This document shows positions 37,538-46,068 of a stretch of 64,000 bases of DNA, one piece after another (position 1 is the stretch's first letter; every line of letters begins with the position of its first letter). This DNA comes from WTKG01 sp963735005 (GTDB taxonomy: Bacteria > Actinomycetota > Actinomycetes > Actinomycetales > Demequinaceae), in the NCBI GenBank assembly GCA_963735005.1, contig CAVTJA010000002.1, forward strand, positions 1-64,000, in the 5' to 3' direction. Below the pieces are notes generated by a model that saw only the letters and a list, made by a program, of their open reading frames with translations, searched no databases and was not told the DNA's origin. The position numbers and the translations under genes were made by a program.

Positions 37538-38220
37538 GCGTGAATCCCACATTCGATCTTGTCGGTACCGGCCCACCGCCCAGAGCGGGGGTCCTCCCCG
37601 GGAGCGACCTGGCGCGTGCAAGGCGCGCAGCCGATGCTCGGGAAGCCCTGCGCCACCAGAGGGTTGCGCGGGAGGTTGTGTTCCGCCTGGTATTTTTCCA
37701 CATCTTCGTCGGTCCAAAGTGCCAACGGGTTCACCTTGACCAAGCCATTAAGTTGGTCCCACGCGATGGTCCTCAACTCCGAGCGCGTCGCGGCCTCCGC
37801 CCGGCGAGCGCCGGTCACCCATGCGTCGTACGGCTCGAGGGCCCGCGCGAGCGGATCCACCTTGCGCATGAAGCAGCACGTGTTCGGGTCACGGGCAAAC
37901 AAATCCTTGCCGTGGACGGCGTCCTGCTCCTCGACCGTTTGGGTCGGGGTGGCGTTAATGACGGTGATGTCGAGCTCGCGGGATGCGGCGTCGCGGGTGT
38001 CGAGGGTCTCCTGGAAGTGGTACCCGGTGTCGAGGAACACGACGCCGATGCCGGGCTTCGCGACGCTCATCAGGTGCGCGACCACGAGGTCCTGCATTGA
38101 GCTCGCCGCCACTAGGCCCGCGCCGAAGGTGGTCGCCGCCCAGTCCGCGATCTCGCGCGCCGTGGCGCCCTCGAGTTCGGCGTTCGCGCGCGCCGCGGAT
38201 TCGACGTCCCAGCCACTCAT
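37534..38220 (-). CDS. cysH: Adenylylsulfate (APS) reductase CysH
   Basis: The 228-residue enzyme reduces APS to sulfite with thioredoxin. It has the iron-sulfur signature of the APS type: a CC pair in NTCCFMRKVDPL near residue 118 and CAPC in SIGCAPCTRQ near 200, plus the catalytic ECGIH at the C-terminus. These cysteines separate it from the PAPS-specific form, which lacks the cluster. ATGA overlap with sir upstream and GTGA with cysD downstream show one transcript. Confidence 0.94.
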   Translation of the reverse strand: MSGWDVESAARANAELEGATAREIADWAATTFGAGLVAASSMQDLVVAHLMSVAKPGIGVVFLDTGYHFQETLDTRDAASRELDITVINATPTQTVEEQDAVHGKDLFARDPNTCCFMRKVDPLARALEPYDAWVTGARRAEAATRSELRTIAWDQLNGLVKVNPLALWTDEDVEKYQAEHNLPRNPLVAQGFPSIGCAPCTRQVAPGEDPRSGRWAGTDKIECGIHA

Positions 38221-40037
38221 CGGAGCACGTCCTCTTCGGCGCGCATCGCCCAGTCGGCGAAGGTTTCGTCGTCGTGCTTGCCGGCGAGGTAGTTCCTGGT
38301 GACGCGCTCGACGTACTCGGGCATGCCGTCGGCCTTCACCTTGTGGCCGCGCAACTTGCGTCCAAAGTCGTTGTCGTCGCCGCGGCCTAGCCGGCCGCCA
38401 AGGTGAACCTGGAAGCCGGGCACCTGCTCGCCCGTCTCGTCGTCAAGCACCAGCTGGCCCTTGAAGCCGATGTCGGCGATCTGCACGCGCGCGCACGAGT
38501 TGGGGCAGCCGTTGACGTGCACCGTGATGGGGTTGTCGATGTCCGGGAACACCTGGTCCAGCTTCTTGACCACCTCCCGCGCCGTCGCCTTGGTCTCGAC
38601 GATCGCGAGCTTGCAGTATTCGATGCCGGTGCAGGCGATCACGTTGCGGTGGAATTCGCCCGGTTGCGAGTCGAGCTCGAGCGCGCGCAGGCCGTTGACG
38701 ACGTCGTTCACCTTGTCCTCGGGGATGTCGAGCACGAGGATCTTCTGGAGCGGGGTCAGCCGAATGCGGTCAGAGCCGGCGTCTTCGGCGAGGCGGGCGA
38801 TCTCCTTGAGTGCGGTGCCCGACACCCGCCCGGCGACGGGTGCGACGCCAACGTAGTACTTGCCGTCGGCCTGCTCGTGGATGCCTACGTGGTCGCCGCG
38901 ATTGTCTCGCGTCGCCAGCTTGGGGGCGGGCCCCTTCGGCAACTCGTAGCCCAGGTAGTCGTCCTGCAGCACCTGAAGGAACTTCTCGGCTCCCCACGCC
39001 TTGACGAGGAACTTTAGCCTGGCACGCGTGCGCAGCCGCCGGTAGCCGTGGTCGCGGAAGATGGATACGACGCCCTTCCACACCTCGTGGGCGACCTCCG
39101 GCTTCACGAACACGCCAAGGCGTACACCAAGGAACGGGTTGACCGACAGGCCGCCGCCCACCCACAGGTCGTAGCCAATCCCGAGTTCAGGGTGCTCGAC
39201 CGCGCAGAATGCCACATCCTGGACTTCGTGCAAGATGTCGGGTACGGGCTGGCCCGTGAACGCCGTCTTGAACTTCCGTGGCAGGTTCGAAAATTCTGGC
39301 GTGCCGATGTAGCGGTCGATGATCTCGCGAATCTGGGGGGTGGGGTCGATCAGCTCGTCCTTCGCTACGCCCGCGACCGGGGAGCCGAGGATGACGCGAG
39401 GAACATCGCCGCACGCCTCCGTGCTCAGCAGCCCCACCTCCTCAACACGGCGGAACACCTCCGGGACGTTCTCGATCTCGAGCCAGTGGATCTGGATGTT
39501 CTGGCGGTCGGAGACGTCCGCGGTGTCGCGCGCAAACTGCTGGGAGATCTCGCCGATCTCGCGCGCCTGCGCCACCGAAAGCTGCCCGCCATCGGATCGC
39601 ACGCGAAGCATGAAGTACTTGTCCTCAAGTTCGTGGGGCTCGAGGATCGCGGTCTTGCCGCCGTCAATGCCGGGCCGGCGCTGCGTGTACAGGCCCCACC
39701 ACTTGAAGCGCTGGCGCAAATCGCCGGGGGGGATCGACCAGAAGCCCCACTTGGAATACATCGTCTCGATGCGCTTGCGTACCTCAAGCGGGTCGCCTGC
39801 GGACTTGGTTTCCTCCGCTGGGTTGAGCGGGGTCTTGTCCCCAGACGCCCATTGCCCGTCGCGCGCCGCCGTGCCCTTGCGCGCCTCGGCCTCACGTGTG
39901 CGGATCAGCCGCGCTTCCTCGCGGTGGCGGCGGCGCTCGTCGGCGTCCTGCGACTGCGCAGGGGACTGTGCCGGGGCCGTGATGGCCGATTCGGGGCGCG
40001 CGGGGGCGTCCGTGGTGGTGGACTCGGTGTGGCTCAC
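38217..40037 (-). CDS. sir: Ferredoxin-dependent sulfite/nitrite reductase family protein, sulfite reductase Sir
   Basis: It reduces sulfite to sulfide, the last step before cysteine synthesis. The 606-residue protein has two ferredoxin-like repeats and the siroheme/[4Fe-4S] ligands ACTGIEYCKLA (CX5C, near residue 470) and VNGCPNSCARVQI (CX3C, near 515). The first ~90 residues are a charged extension. GTG 40037 has AGGAGG five bases upstream. The position at the head of cysH-cysD-cysN and the absence of nitrogen genes favour sulfite over nitrite as substrate. Ferredoxin reduction could come from the divergent fpr. Confidence 0.92.
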   Translation of the reverse strand: MSHTESTTTDAPARPESAITAPAQSPAQSQDADERRRHREEARLIRTREAEARKGTAARDGQWASGDKTPLNPAEETKSAGDPLEVRKRIETMYSKWGFWSIPPGDLRQRFKWWGLYTQRRPGIDGGKTAILEPHELEDKYFMLRVRSDGGQLSVAQAREIGEISQQFARDTADVSDRQNIQIHWLEIENVPEVFRRVEEVGLLSTEACGDVPRVILGSPVAGVAKDELIDPTPQIREIIDRYIGTPEFSNLPRKFKTAFTGQPVPDILHEVQDVAFCAVEHPELGIGYDLWVGGGLSVNPFLGVRLGVFVKPEVAHEVWKGVVSIFRDHGYRRLRTRARLKFLVKAWGAEKFLQVLQDDYLGYELPKGPAPKLATRDNRGDHVGIHEQADGKYYVGVAPVAGRVSGTALKEIARLAEDAGSDRIRLTPLQKILVLDIPEDKVNDVVNGLRALELDSQPGEFHRNVIACTGIEYCKLAIVETKATAREVVKKLDQVFPDIDNPITVHVNGCPNSCARVQIADIGFKGQLVLDDETGEQVPGFQVHLGGRLGRGDDNDFGRKLRGHKVKADGMPEYVERVTRNYLAGKHDDETFADWAMRAEEDVLR

Positions 40038-40074
40038 CGTTCCTCCTCAGGGGAGTTGGTGGGAGCAAGGCGTC

Positions 40075-40111
40075 CGAGCGCGCGAGTACATAGCGCTCGT
40101 TGGCCGAGCGC
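40075..40111 (-). promoter_or_regulatory. Mutually exclusive hairpin segments: cysteine attenuator of the sir operon
   Basis: In transcript order, segment A GCGCTCG (40111-40105) pairs perfectly with B CGAGCGC (40099-40093) across five bases. B pairs equally well with C GCGCTCG (40081-40075) across eleven bases. A and C are identical, so A:B and B:C exclude each other, the logic of a ribosome-controlled attenuator. The segments lie 36-72 bases after the stop of the Cys-rich leader and before the sir ribosome site. Which form stops transcription or translation is not evident; no long U-run was seen, so control of sir translation or Rho may be involved. Confidence 0.6.
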
Positions 40112-40146
40112 CCAGGGCTACAGGGGGTTTCCGTATCCGTGGGGCG

Positions 40147-40224
40147 CTAGGCCGCAGGACACATGGCACAGCACATCGACGCGCAGCAGCAGCCGCGCGT
40201 CACGATGGTCTGGTTGATTGCCAT
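40147..40224 (-). CDS. Cysteine-rich leader peptide of the sir-cysHDN operon
   Basis: A 25-codon ORF ending in TAG, MAINQTIVTRG followed by CCCASMCCAMCPAA, with six cysteines in eleven residues. There is no Shine-Dalgarno; a CANNNT box ends six bases before the ATG, so it is probably translated from a leaderless message like other genes here. Polycysteine leaderless ORFs acting as cysteine-responsive attenuators are known in mycobacteria. When charged tRNA-Cys is scarce, ribosomes would stall on the Cys codons and change the RNA pairing downstream (40075-40111), raising sulfate assimilation. Strong by sequence and position. Confidence 0.8.
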   Translation of the reverse strand: MAINQTIVTRGCCCASMCCAMCPAA

Positions 40225-40230
40225 GCCGCG

Positions 40231-40236
40231 ATTGTG
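40231..40236 (-). promoter_or_regulatory. Likely -10 box CACAAT for the leader peptide
   Basis: CACAAT ends six bases before the leader ATG. It departs from TANNNT only at the first base. No ribosome site lies between, so a leaderless start is expected. Confidence 0.4.
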
Positions 40237-40315
40237 CCATACCGCCCGGAACGGCGCGACACACCGGGGGGTACCCGGGCTCAGGCGCGAGCCCGATGGG
40301 CCCAAGATTCATGTC

Positions 40316-40321
40316 TATACT
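40316..40321 (+). promoter_or_regulatory. -10 box TATACT of fpr
   Basis: TATACT lies about 65 bases before the fpr start, giving a 5' leader of about 57 bases. No clear -35 is seen. Confidence 0.45.
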
Positions 40322-40385
40322 TGCCGCGCAGTGGGGTCCACGCGAGCCCCGCGACCGAAATCTCTAGTCAAGGAACGAGAATCCC

Positions 40386-41762
40386 GTGACCCACGAGCGC
40401 CCGTTGCGAGTCGCCATCATCGGCGCAGGTCCCGCTGGCACCTACGCCGCCGACATCCTGTCGAAGTCTGACATCGACGTCTCCATCGACCTCATCGAGC
40501 GCCTCCCCGCGCCGTTCGGCCTGGTCCGCTACGGCGTCGCGCCCGATCACCCGCGCATCAAGCAGATCATCGTCGCGCTCGCCAACGTGCTGGGCCGCGG
40601 CGACATCCGACTGCTCGCGAACGTCAACATCGGCACGGACCTGACGCTGCAGGACCTCCGCGAGCACTACGACGCCGTGGTGTTCGCGACAGGGGCGTTC
40701 AAGGACGCCGACCTCGACATTCCGGGCATCGACCTCAACGGCTCGTACGGCGCAGCGGACTTTGTGAGCTGGTTCGACGGCCACCCCGACGTTCCGCGCA
40801 CCTGGCCGCTCGAGGCCAAGGAGGTCGCGGTGTTCGGCGTCGGCAACGTCGCGCTCGACGTCGCGCGCATCCTCGCCAAGCACCCCAAGGACCTCGCCCC
40901 CACCGAGATCCCCGCGAACGTCATGGAGATTCTCAAGGCGTCGCCCGTGACCGACGTGCACCTGTTCGGGCGCCGCGGCCCCGCCCAGGTCAAGTTCACC
41001 CCGCTCGAGCTGCGCGAGCTCGCCCAGGTGCCGGACGTCGACGTGATCGTCTACCCCGAGGACTACGACTTCGACGAAGGCTCGCAGGCCGCAATCGACG
41101 GCCACCACCAGACCAAGCAGGTCGTCAAGACGCTCACCGACTGGACCCTGCGCGAGCCCACCGGCGCGTCGCGCCGCATCCACCTGCACCTGCTGCAGTC
41201 GCCTGTCGAGGTGCTCGACGACGGCGCGGGCAACGTCGCCGGCGTCAAGATGGAGCGCACGGCGTTGCAGGGCGACGGCACGGTCAAGGGCACCGGCGAG
41301 TACCTCGAGTACCCCGTCCAGGCCGTGTACCGCGCGGTGGGCTACTGGGGCTCCGAAATCGACGGCGTTCCGTTCGACGACTCCCGCGGCACCATCGCCA
41401 ACGTCGAGGGACGCGTGGTCAACCCCGACGGCGAGCCCGTCCCTGGGTTCTACGCGACAGGCTGGATTAAGCGTGGCCCTGTGGGCCTCATCGGCCACAC
41501 GAAGTCCGACGCGTCGGAGACCATCACACACCTGGTGGGGGATGCCGAGGCGCTCTTCGCGGGCTCGCAGGCTGGCCCGGAGCAGCTCAGCCCCGACAAC
41601 GTGCTGCGACTGCTCAAGGACCGCGGCGTGGACGTCATCCAGTGGCGTGACTGGGAGGTTCTTGACGCACACGAGCGTTCGCTCGGCGAGGCCGACGGCC
41701 GCGAACGCGTCAAGGTGGTCCCCCGCGACGAGATGACGAACATCTCGCTTGGGCGCGCGTAG
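40386..41762 (+). CDS. fprA: Ferredoxin/flavodoxin-NADP+ reductase, FprA type
   Basis: A 458-residue FAD protein of the adrenodoxin-reductase-like family that moves electrons between NADPH and ferredoxin. FAD fold VAIIGAGPAGTYAAD at residues 9-23, YGVAPDHPRIKQI near 50, NADP fold VAVFGVGNVALDVARIL near 148, and the C-terminal YATGWIKRGPVGLIGHTKSD near 358 all fit FprA. It diverges from the sulfite reductase operon and could provide the reduced ferredoxin that Sir needs (inference from position). Confidence 0.92.
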   Translation: MTHERPLRVAIIGAGPAGTYAADILSKSDIDVSIDLIERLPAPFGLVRYGVAPDHPRIKQIIVALANVLGRGDIRLLANVNIGTDLTLQDLREHYDAVVFATGAFKDADLDIPGIDLNGSYGAADFVSWFDGHPDVPRTWPLEAKEVAVFGVGNVALDVARILAKHPKDLAPTEIPANVMEILKASPVTDVHLFGRRGPAQVKFTPLELRELAQVPDVDVIVYPEDYDFDEGSQAAIDGHHQTKQVVKTLTDWTLREPTGASRRIHLHLLQSPVEVLDDGAGNVAGVKMERTALQGDGTVKGTGEYLEYPVQAVYRAVGYWGSEIDGVPFDDSRGTIANVEGRVVNPDGEPVPGFYATGWIKRGPVGLIGHTKSDASETITHLVGDAEALFAGSQAGPEQLSPDNVLRLLKDRGVDVIQWRDWEVLDAHERSLGEADGRERVKVVPRDEMTNISLGRA

Positions 41763-41870
41763 CCCCAGCCCCGAACCGCGCCCCCGCGGGCCCTGTTCGC
41801 CCACGGGCGAAGCATCGGCGATACTGGAACACGCACCCCCCGCCACCCGTTTTTCCAGCAGGAGGACAAC

Positions 41871-42740
41871 GTGGGCAAGCGTTACTGGAACGGCGCCAAG
41901 ACGTTTGGCCTGTTCGTCTTCATGTGGATGCTCCTGCTCGCCATCGGGTACTACGTGCGCGGCGGCGCGTACATGTGGGTGTTCGCGCTGATCGGCGTGG
42001 TCACGACGTTCTTTGCATATTGGAACTCCGACAAGGCCGCGATCCGCGCGATGCACGCTCGGCCCGTGACCGAGGTCGAGCAGCCCGCCATGTACCGCAT
42101 CGTGACGGAGTTATCGCGCGAGGCCAAGCAGCCCATGCCGCGCCTGTATGTGTCCCCGACCCGGGCCCCCAACGCGTTCGCCACTGGGCGCAGCCCGCGC
42201 CACGCGGCGGTCTGCTGCACCGAGGGAATTCTCGAGATGCTTACCGAGCGCGAGCTCCGTGGCGTGCTCGGGCACGAGCTCATGCACGTCTACAACCGGG
42301 ACATGCTGGTCGGGTCCGTCGCGGCGGCGATGGCCGGCGTCATCACGTCCGCGACGTACATGCTGATGTGGTTCGGCGGGGGATCGCGAAACAACAACGG
42401 CAACCCCCTCGCGCTGCTCGGCATGCTGATCCTGGCGCCGTTCGCGGCCACCGTGATCCGACTGTCGATAGCGCGCACCCGCGAGTACGACGCCGACGAA
42501 GACGGCGCGCGCCTCACCGGCGACCCGCTGTCGCTAGCGTCGGCGCTTGAGAAGCTTGACAGGGGAACCGCGGCCCGGCCGCTCGCGCAGACCGGCCAGG
42601 TCGAGAACATGTCTCACCTGATGATCGCCAATCCGTTCCGCGGCGCGGGCCTGGCGCGGCTGTTCTCGACCCACCCGCCCATGGACAAGCGCATCGAGCG
42701 CCTGCGCGCGATGGACAACCAGCGCGGCTTCATCTCCTAA
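41871..42740 (+). CDS. htpX: Membrane zinc metalloprotease HtpX
   Basis: A 289-residue M48 peptidase that degrades damaged membrane proteins. Two N-terminal membrane helices (residues 8-24 and 32-48), the zinc site HELMHVYNRDM near residue 142 (HExxH), a second hydrophobic hairpin at about 155-205, and the third ligand in REYDADEDGARLTG near residue 206. GTG 41871 follows AGGAGG. Cytoplasmic-face active site by family. Confidence 0.92.
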   Translation: MGKRYWNGAKTFGLFVFMWMLLLAIGYYVRGGAYMWVFALIGVVTTFFAYWNSDKAAIRAMHARPVTEVEQPAMYRIVTELSREAKQPMPRLYVSPTRAPNAFATGRSPRHAAVCCTEGILEMLTERELRGVLGHELMHVYNRDMLVGSVAAAMAGVITSATYMLMWFGGGSRNNNGNPLALLGMLILAPFAATVIRLSIARTREYDADEDGARLTGDPLSLASALEKLDRGTAARPLAQTGQVENMSHLMIANPFRGAGLARLFSTHPPMDKRIERLRAMDNQRGFIS

Positions 42741-42790
42741 CTCCAGCATCGCGCCCAAGATTTTCGGGTTAGTGTCGAAGAGGAGGCACT

Positions 42791-44341
42791 ATGGCGAGCA
42801 AGAGACGGCCGCGCTGGGTGGCCGGGGCGCTGGGCGGCCTGGCGGCGCTCGCGGCCTACGACCTGGCTCAACGAAAACACTCCGTGCTACGCAACTACCC
42901 CGTGGTAGGCCACCTGCGCTACGCGCTCGAGAAGATCCGCCCGGAGCTCCAGCAATACTTCATCGAACGCAACTGGGACGGCAGGCCATTCGACCGCGAC
43001 ATTAGGTCGCTGATCTACGGGCGCGCGAAGGGCCAAGGAGCCGAGCAGTCGTTTGGCACCGAGCGGGACGTCTACGAGATCGGGCACGAGTACCTGGTGC
43101 ACTCGACGGAGCCCGTCCCCGTGCCGGACGAGCCGGCGCGCGTGCGGGTTGGGGGCCCCGACTGCTCGAAGCCCTACAACATGTCGCTCTTGAATGTCTC
43201 GGCCATGAGTTTCGGCGCGCTGTCGGCGAACGCGATCCGGGCCCTCAACAAGGGCGCCGCCATGGGCGGCTTCGCGCACGACACCGGCGAAGGCGGCCTG
43301 TCTCCCTACCACCTTGAACACGGCGGCGACCTTGTGTGGGAGCTCGGCACCGGCTACTTCGGGGCACGCACCAAGGATGGCGGATTCGACGCGGACCAGT
43401 TTCGCGACAAGGCTTCCCACGACGCCGTGAAGTGCGTTTCCCTCAAGCTCTCGCAAGGAGCCAAACCCGGAATCGGCGGGGTGCTCCCGGGCGCGAAGGT
43501 CACCGAGGAGATCGCCCGCGCCCGCGGGGTGCCCGCGGGCGAGACGTGTGTGAGCCCCTCGCACCACCAGGTCTTCTCCACACCCACCGAGTTGATCGAG
43601 TTCGTCGCCACCATGCGCGACCTCGCGGGCGGCAAGCCGACCGGAATCAAGCTGTGCGTCGGCTCGCGCATCGAAGTGTTGTCGATCGTCAAGGCGATGC
43701 GGGAGGTAGGCACCGCCCCCGACTTCATCGTGGTGGACGGCTCCGAGGGCGGCACGGCTGCCGCCCCGCTGGAGTTTGAGGACCACGTGGGCATGCCGCT
43801 GACGGACGGCCTGATGCTCGTGCACAACGCGCTCGTCGGCGCAGGGTTGCGCGACCGGGTGCGCGTGGGAGCGAGCGGCAAGGTGGCCGCCGGCAACGAC
43901 ATCGTCAAGCGGCTCGCGCAGGGCGCGGACTACACGAACTCGGCCCGCGCCATGATGATGGCGATCGGCTGCATTCAGTCCCAACGTTGCCACACCGACA
44001 CGTGCCCCGTTGGCGTCGCGACCCAGAACCCCCGGCGGTCGAGGGCGCTGGTCGTGGAGGACAAGAGCGTGCGGGTGCGCAACTACCAGGCGGCGACGGT
44101 GGGCGAGGCGTCACGGCTCATGGCCGCGATGGGCGTCTCCGATCCCGACCAGGTGGGTCCGGACCAGCTACGGATGGTGGTGAAGCCGGGGCGAACCGTG
44201 TCGTACGCCGAGTACTACGACTGGCTCCAGCCCGGCCAGCTGCTCGACGGCGCGCCCGAGGACTGGGTCGACGACTGGAAGCTGGCGCGCACTGACACGT
44301 TCCGCGCGCCCGTCACGTCAACGAAGGGAGACGAACGGTGA
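42791..44341 (+). CDS. FMN-binding glutamate synthase family protein with N-terminal membrane helix
   Basis: A 516-residue protein similar to the FMN/[3Fe-4S] core of the glutamate synthase large subunit, without the glutaminase domain. An N-terminal hydrophobic stretch (GALGGLAALAAYDLA, residues 10-24) could anchor it. Core motifs are SAMSFGALSANAIRALNKGA near 138, GEGGLSPYHLE near 165, KLSQGAKPGIGG near 220, VDGSEGGTAAAPLEF near 315 and the cluster ligands CIQSQRCHTDTCPVG near 395. The true substrate is unknown for these stand-alone forms. Its stop overlaps the next gene (GTGA). Confidence 0.8.
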   Translation: MASKRRPRWVAGALGGLAALAAYDLAQRKHSVLRNYPVVGHLRYALEKIRPELQQYFIERNWDGRPFDRDIRSLIYGRAKGQGAEQSFGTERDVYEIGHEYLVHSTEPVPVPDEPARVRVGGPDCSKPYNMSLLNVSAMSFGALSANAIRALNKGAAMGGFAHDTGEGGLSPYHLEHGGDLVWELGTGYFGARTKDGGFDADQFRDKASHDAVKCVSLKLSQGAKPGIGGVLPGAKVTEEIARARGVPAGETCVSPSHHQVFSTPTELIEFVATMRDLAGGKPTGIKLCVGSRIEVLSIVKAMREVGTAPDFIVVDGSEGGTAAAPLEFEDHVGMPLTDGLMLVHNALVGAGLRDRVRVGASGKVAAGNDIVKRLAQGADYTNSARAMMMAIGCIQSQRCHTDTCPVGVATQNPRRSRALVVEDKSVRVRNYQAATVGEASRLMAAMGVSDPDQVGPDQLRMVVKPGRTVSYAEYYDWLQPGQLLDGAPEDWVDDWKLARTDTFRAPVTSTKGDER

Positions 44342-46068
44342 GCTCGACAGTTGCGGAGGCGATCGTCGAGGCGCTCGCGGACCACGGCGTGGGGCAGGTC
44401 TGGGGGGTGGTCGGCGACGCGCTCAACCCGGTCACAGACGCGATTCGCCGCGAAGACCGCATCGAGTGGATCGGCGTGCGGCACGAGGAGGCAGGCGCGT
44501 TCGCGGTGTCGGCGCAGGCACAACTGAGCGGGCGGATCGGCGTGTGCATGGGCACCGTGGGCCCCGGCTCCGTGCACCTACTCAACGGCCTCTACGACGC
44601 CAAGAAGTCGCACGCGCCCGTGCTGGTGATCGCGGGCCAGGTGCCGCTCGCAGAGGTAGGCACCGACTACTTCCAGGAGGTCGACAACGAACGGTTGTTC
44701 GCTGACGTCGCGGCGTGGACCGGCACCTTGACCTCGCCCGAGCAGATGCCGCAGATGCTGGAGCAGGCGGTGAACGCGGCCTACGAGCACAGCGGTGTGG
44801 CCGTACTTACCCTGCCGGGTGACGTGGGCGACATGCAGCTCGCCGGGGAGGCGCCGCCGGCGCGGTTCGTGCCAGCGCCAGAGCCCGTGGCCGCCCCGGA
44901 CTCGCAGATCGGGGCCGCGGCGAAGGCGCTCAACGGCGCTCGCACGGTCACCATGCTGGTGGGTATCGGGGCCCGCGGCGCGCGCGCGCAGGCCGAGGCG
45001 GTGGCGGAACGCCTCGCCGCGCCGATGGTCCTGACGCTCAAGGCCAAGGCCGGGCTCGAAGCCGACAACGACTTCCAGGTGGGTCAGGCCGGCCTGCTCG
45101 GCAACCCTGCCGCAACGGACGCATTGCGATCGTGCGACGCGCTACTGATGGTCGGCACGGACTTTCCCTACCGCGACTTCTACCCAGAGGACGCCACGGT
45201 CGTGCAGATCGACGCTCACGGTGCACACGTGGGGCGCCGCGTCAGCGTCCAGCACGCCGTCGTCGGTGACGCGGCCGCCTCCCTCGACGCCCTGCTGCCG
45301 CTCCTCAAGGGCCGCCGCAAGACCAAGCATCTCGACAAGGCGCGTACGCACTACCTCGACTGGCGCAAGGATCAGCGCGAGTTCGCCGACCCGCGCTATC
45401 GCAAGTCAGGACTGGTTGCGCGCGTGAGGTCCTGGTTCGACAACCCGGACCAGCGCATCCGCCCAGAGGCGGTAGCCGCCGCGGCGGACCGGTTGGCGCC
45501 CGACGACACCATCTTCACGTCCGACACCGGAATGTCCACGGTCTGGCTCGCGCGGTTCGTGGAGATGCGCGGCACGCGGGAGTTGATCGGATCGTTCAAC
45601 CTCGGTTCGATGGCGAACGCGTTGCCGCAGGCGCTTGGTGCCCAGGCGCTCGACCGCCGCCGGCCCGTGGTGTCCTTCAGCGGCGACGGCGGCTTGATGA
45701 TGCTGCTTGGCGACTTGCGCACCGCCGTCACGTTCAACCTTCCGGTGGTGGTGGTCGTGTTCAATAACGGCAGCCTTGGCATGGTGAAGCTTGAGCAGGA
45801 GCAGGGCGGCCTGCCCCAGTTCGGCACCGAGCTGGACAATCCAGACCTGGCGGCCGTCGCGTCGGCGATGGGGCTGGAGGCGCGGCGCGTGGAGAGGCCG
45901 ACCGACCTGGCCGAGGCGTTCGCCTGGGGCCTTGCCCAGCCGGGGCCGGCGCTACTCGATGTGGTGACGAACCCTCAAGAGATTGCCGTGCCACCGAACG
46001 TCGGCGTAGCTGACGGTTGGGGCTTCGCCGTCGCCAAGATCACCGAGGCGCTTGAGAGTCGCCGCTAA
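44338..46068 (+). CDS. poxB: Thiamine diphosphate-dependent enzyme, pyruvate:quinone oxidoreductase-like
   Basis: A 576-residue ThDP enzyme. The catalytic Glu lies in GVRHEEAGAFAVSAQAQL near residue 50, VCMGTVGPGSVHLLNGLYDA near 70, a middle FAD/nucleotide-like domain, and the ThDP-magnesium motif FSGDGGLMMLLGDL followed by FNNGSLGMVK near residues 445-480. This is closest to PoxB-type pyruvate dehydrogenase (quinone), which decarboxylates pyruvate to acetate and passes electrons to the membrane quinone. Acetolactate synthase is less likely because no small subunit is nearby. It is coupled to the FMN protein upstream and converges on yajQ with a 4-base overlap. Confidence 0.78.
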   Translation: MSSTVAEAIVEALADHGVGQVWGVVGDALNPVTDAIRREDRIEWIGVRHEEAGAFAVSAQAQLSGRIGVCMGTVGPGSVHLLNGLYDAKKSHAPVLVIAGQVPLAEVGTDYFQEVDNERLFADVAAWTGTLTSPEQMPQMLEQAVNAAYEHSGVAVLTLPGDVGDMQLAGEAPPARFVPAPEPVAAPDSQIGAAAKALNGARTVTMLVGIGARGARAQAEAVAERLAAPMVLTLKAKAGLEADNDFQVGQAGLLGNPAATDALRSCDALLMVGTDFPYRDFYPEDATVVQIDAHGAHVGRRVSVQHAVVGDAAASLDALLPLLKGRRKTKHLDKARTHYLDWRKDQREFADPRYRKSGLVARVRSWFDNPDQRIRPEAVAAAADRLAPDDTIFTSDTGMSTVWLARFVEMRGTRELIGSFNLGSMANALPQALGAQALDRRRPVVSFSGDGGLMMLLGDLRTAVTFNLPVVVVVFNNGSLGMVKLEQEQGGLPQFGTELDNPDLAAVASAMGLEARRVERPTDLAEAFAWGLAQPGPALLDVVTNPQEIAVPPNVGVADGWGFAVAKITEALESRR

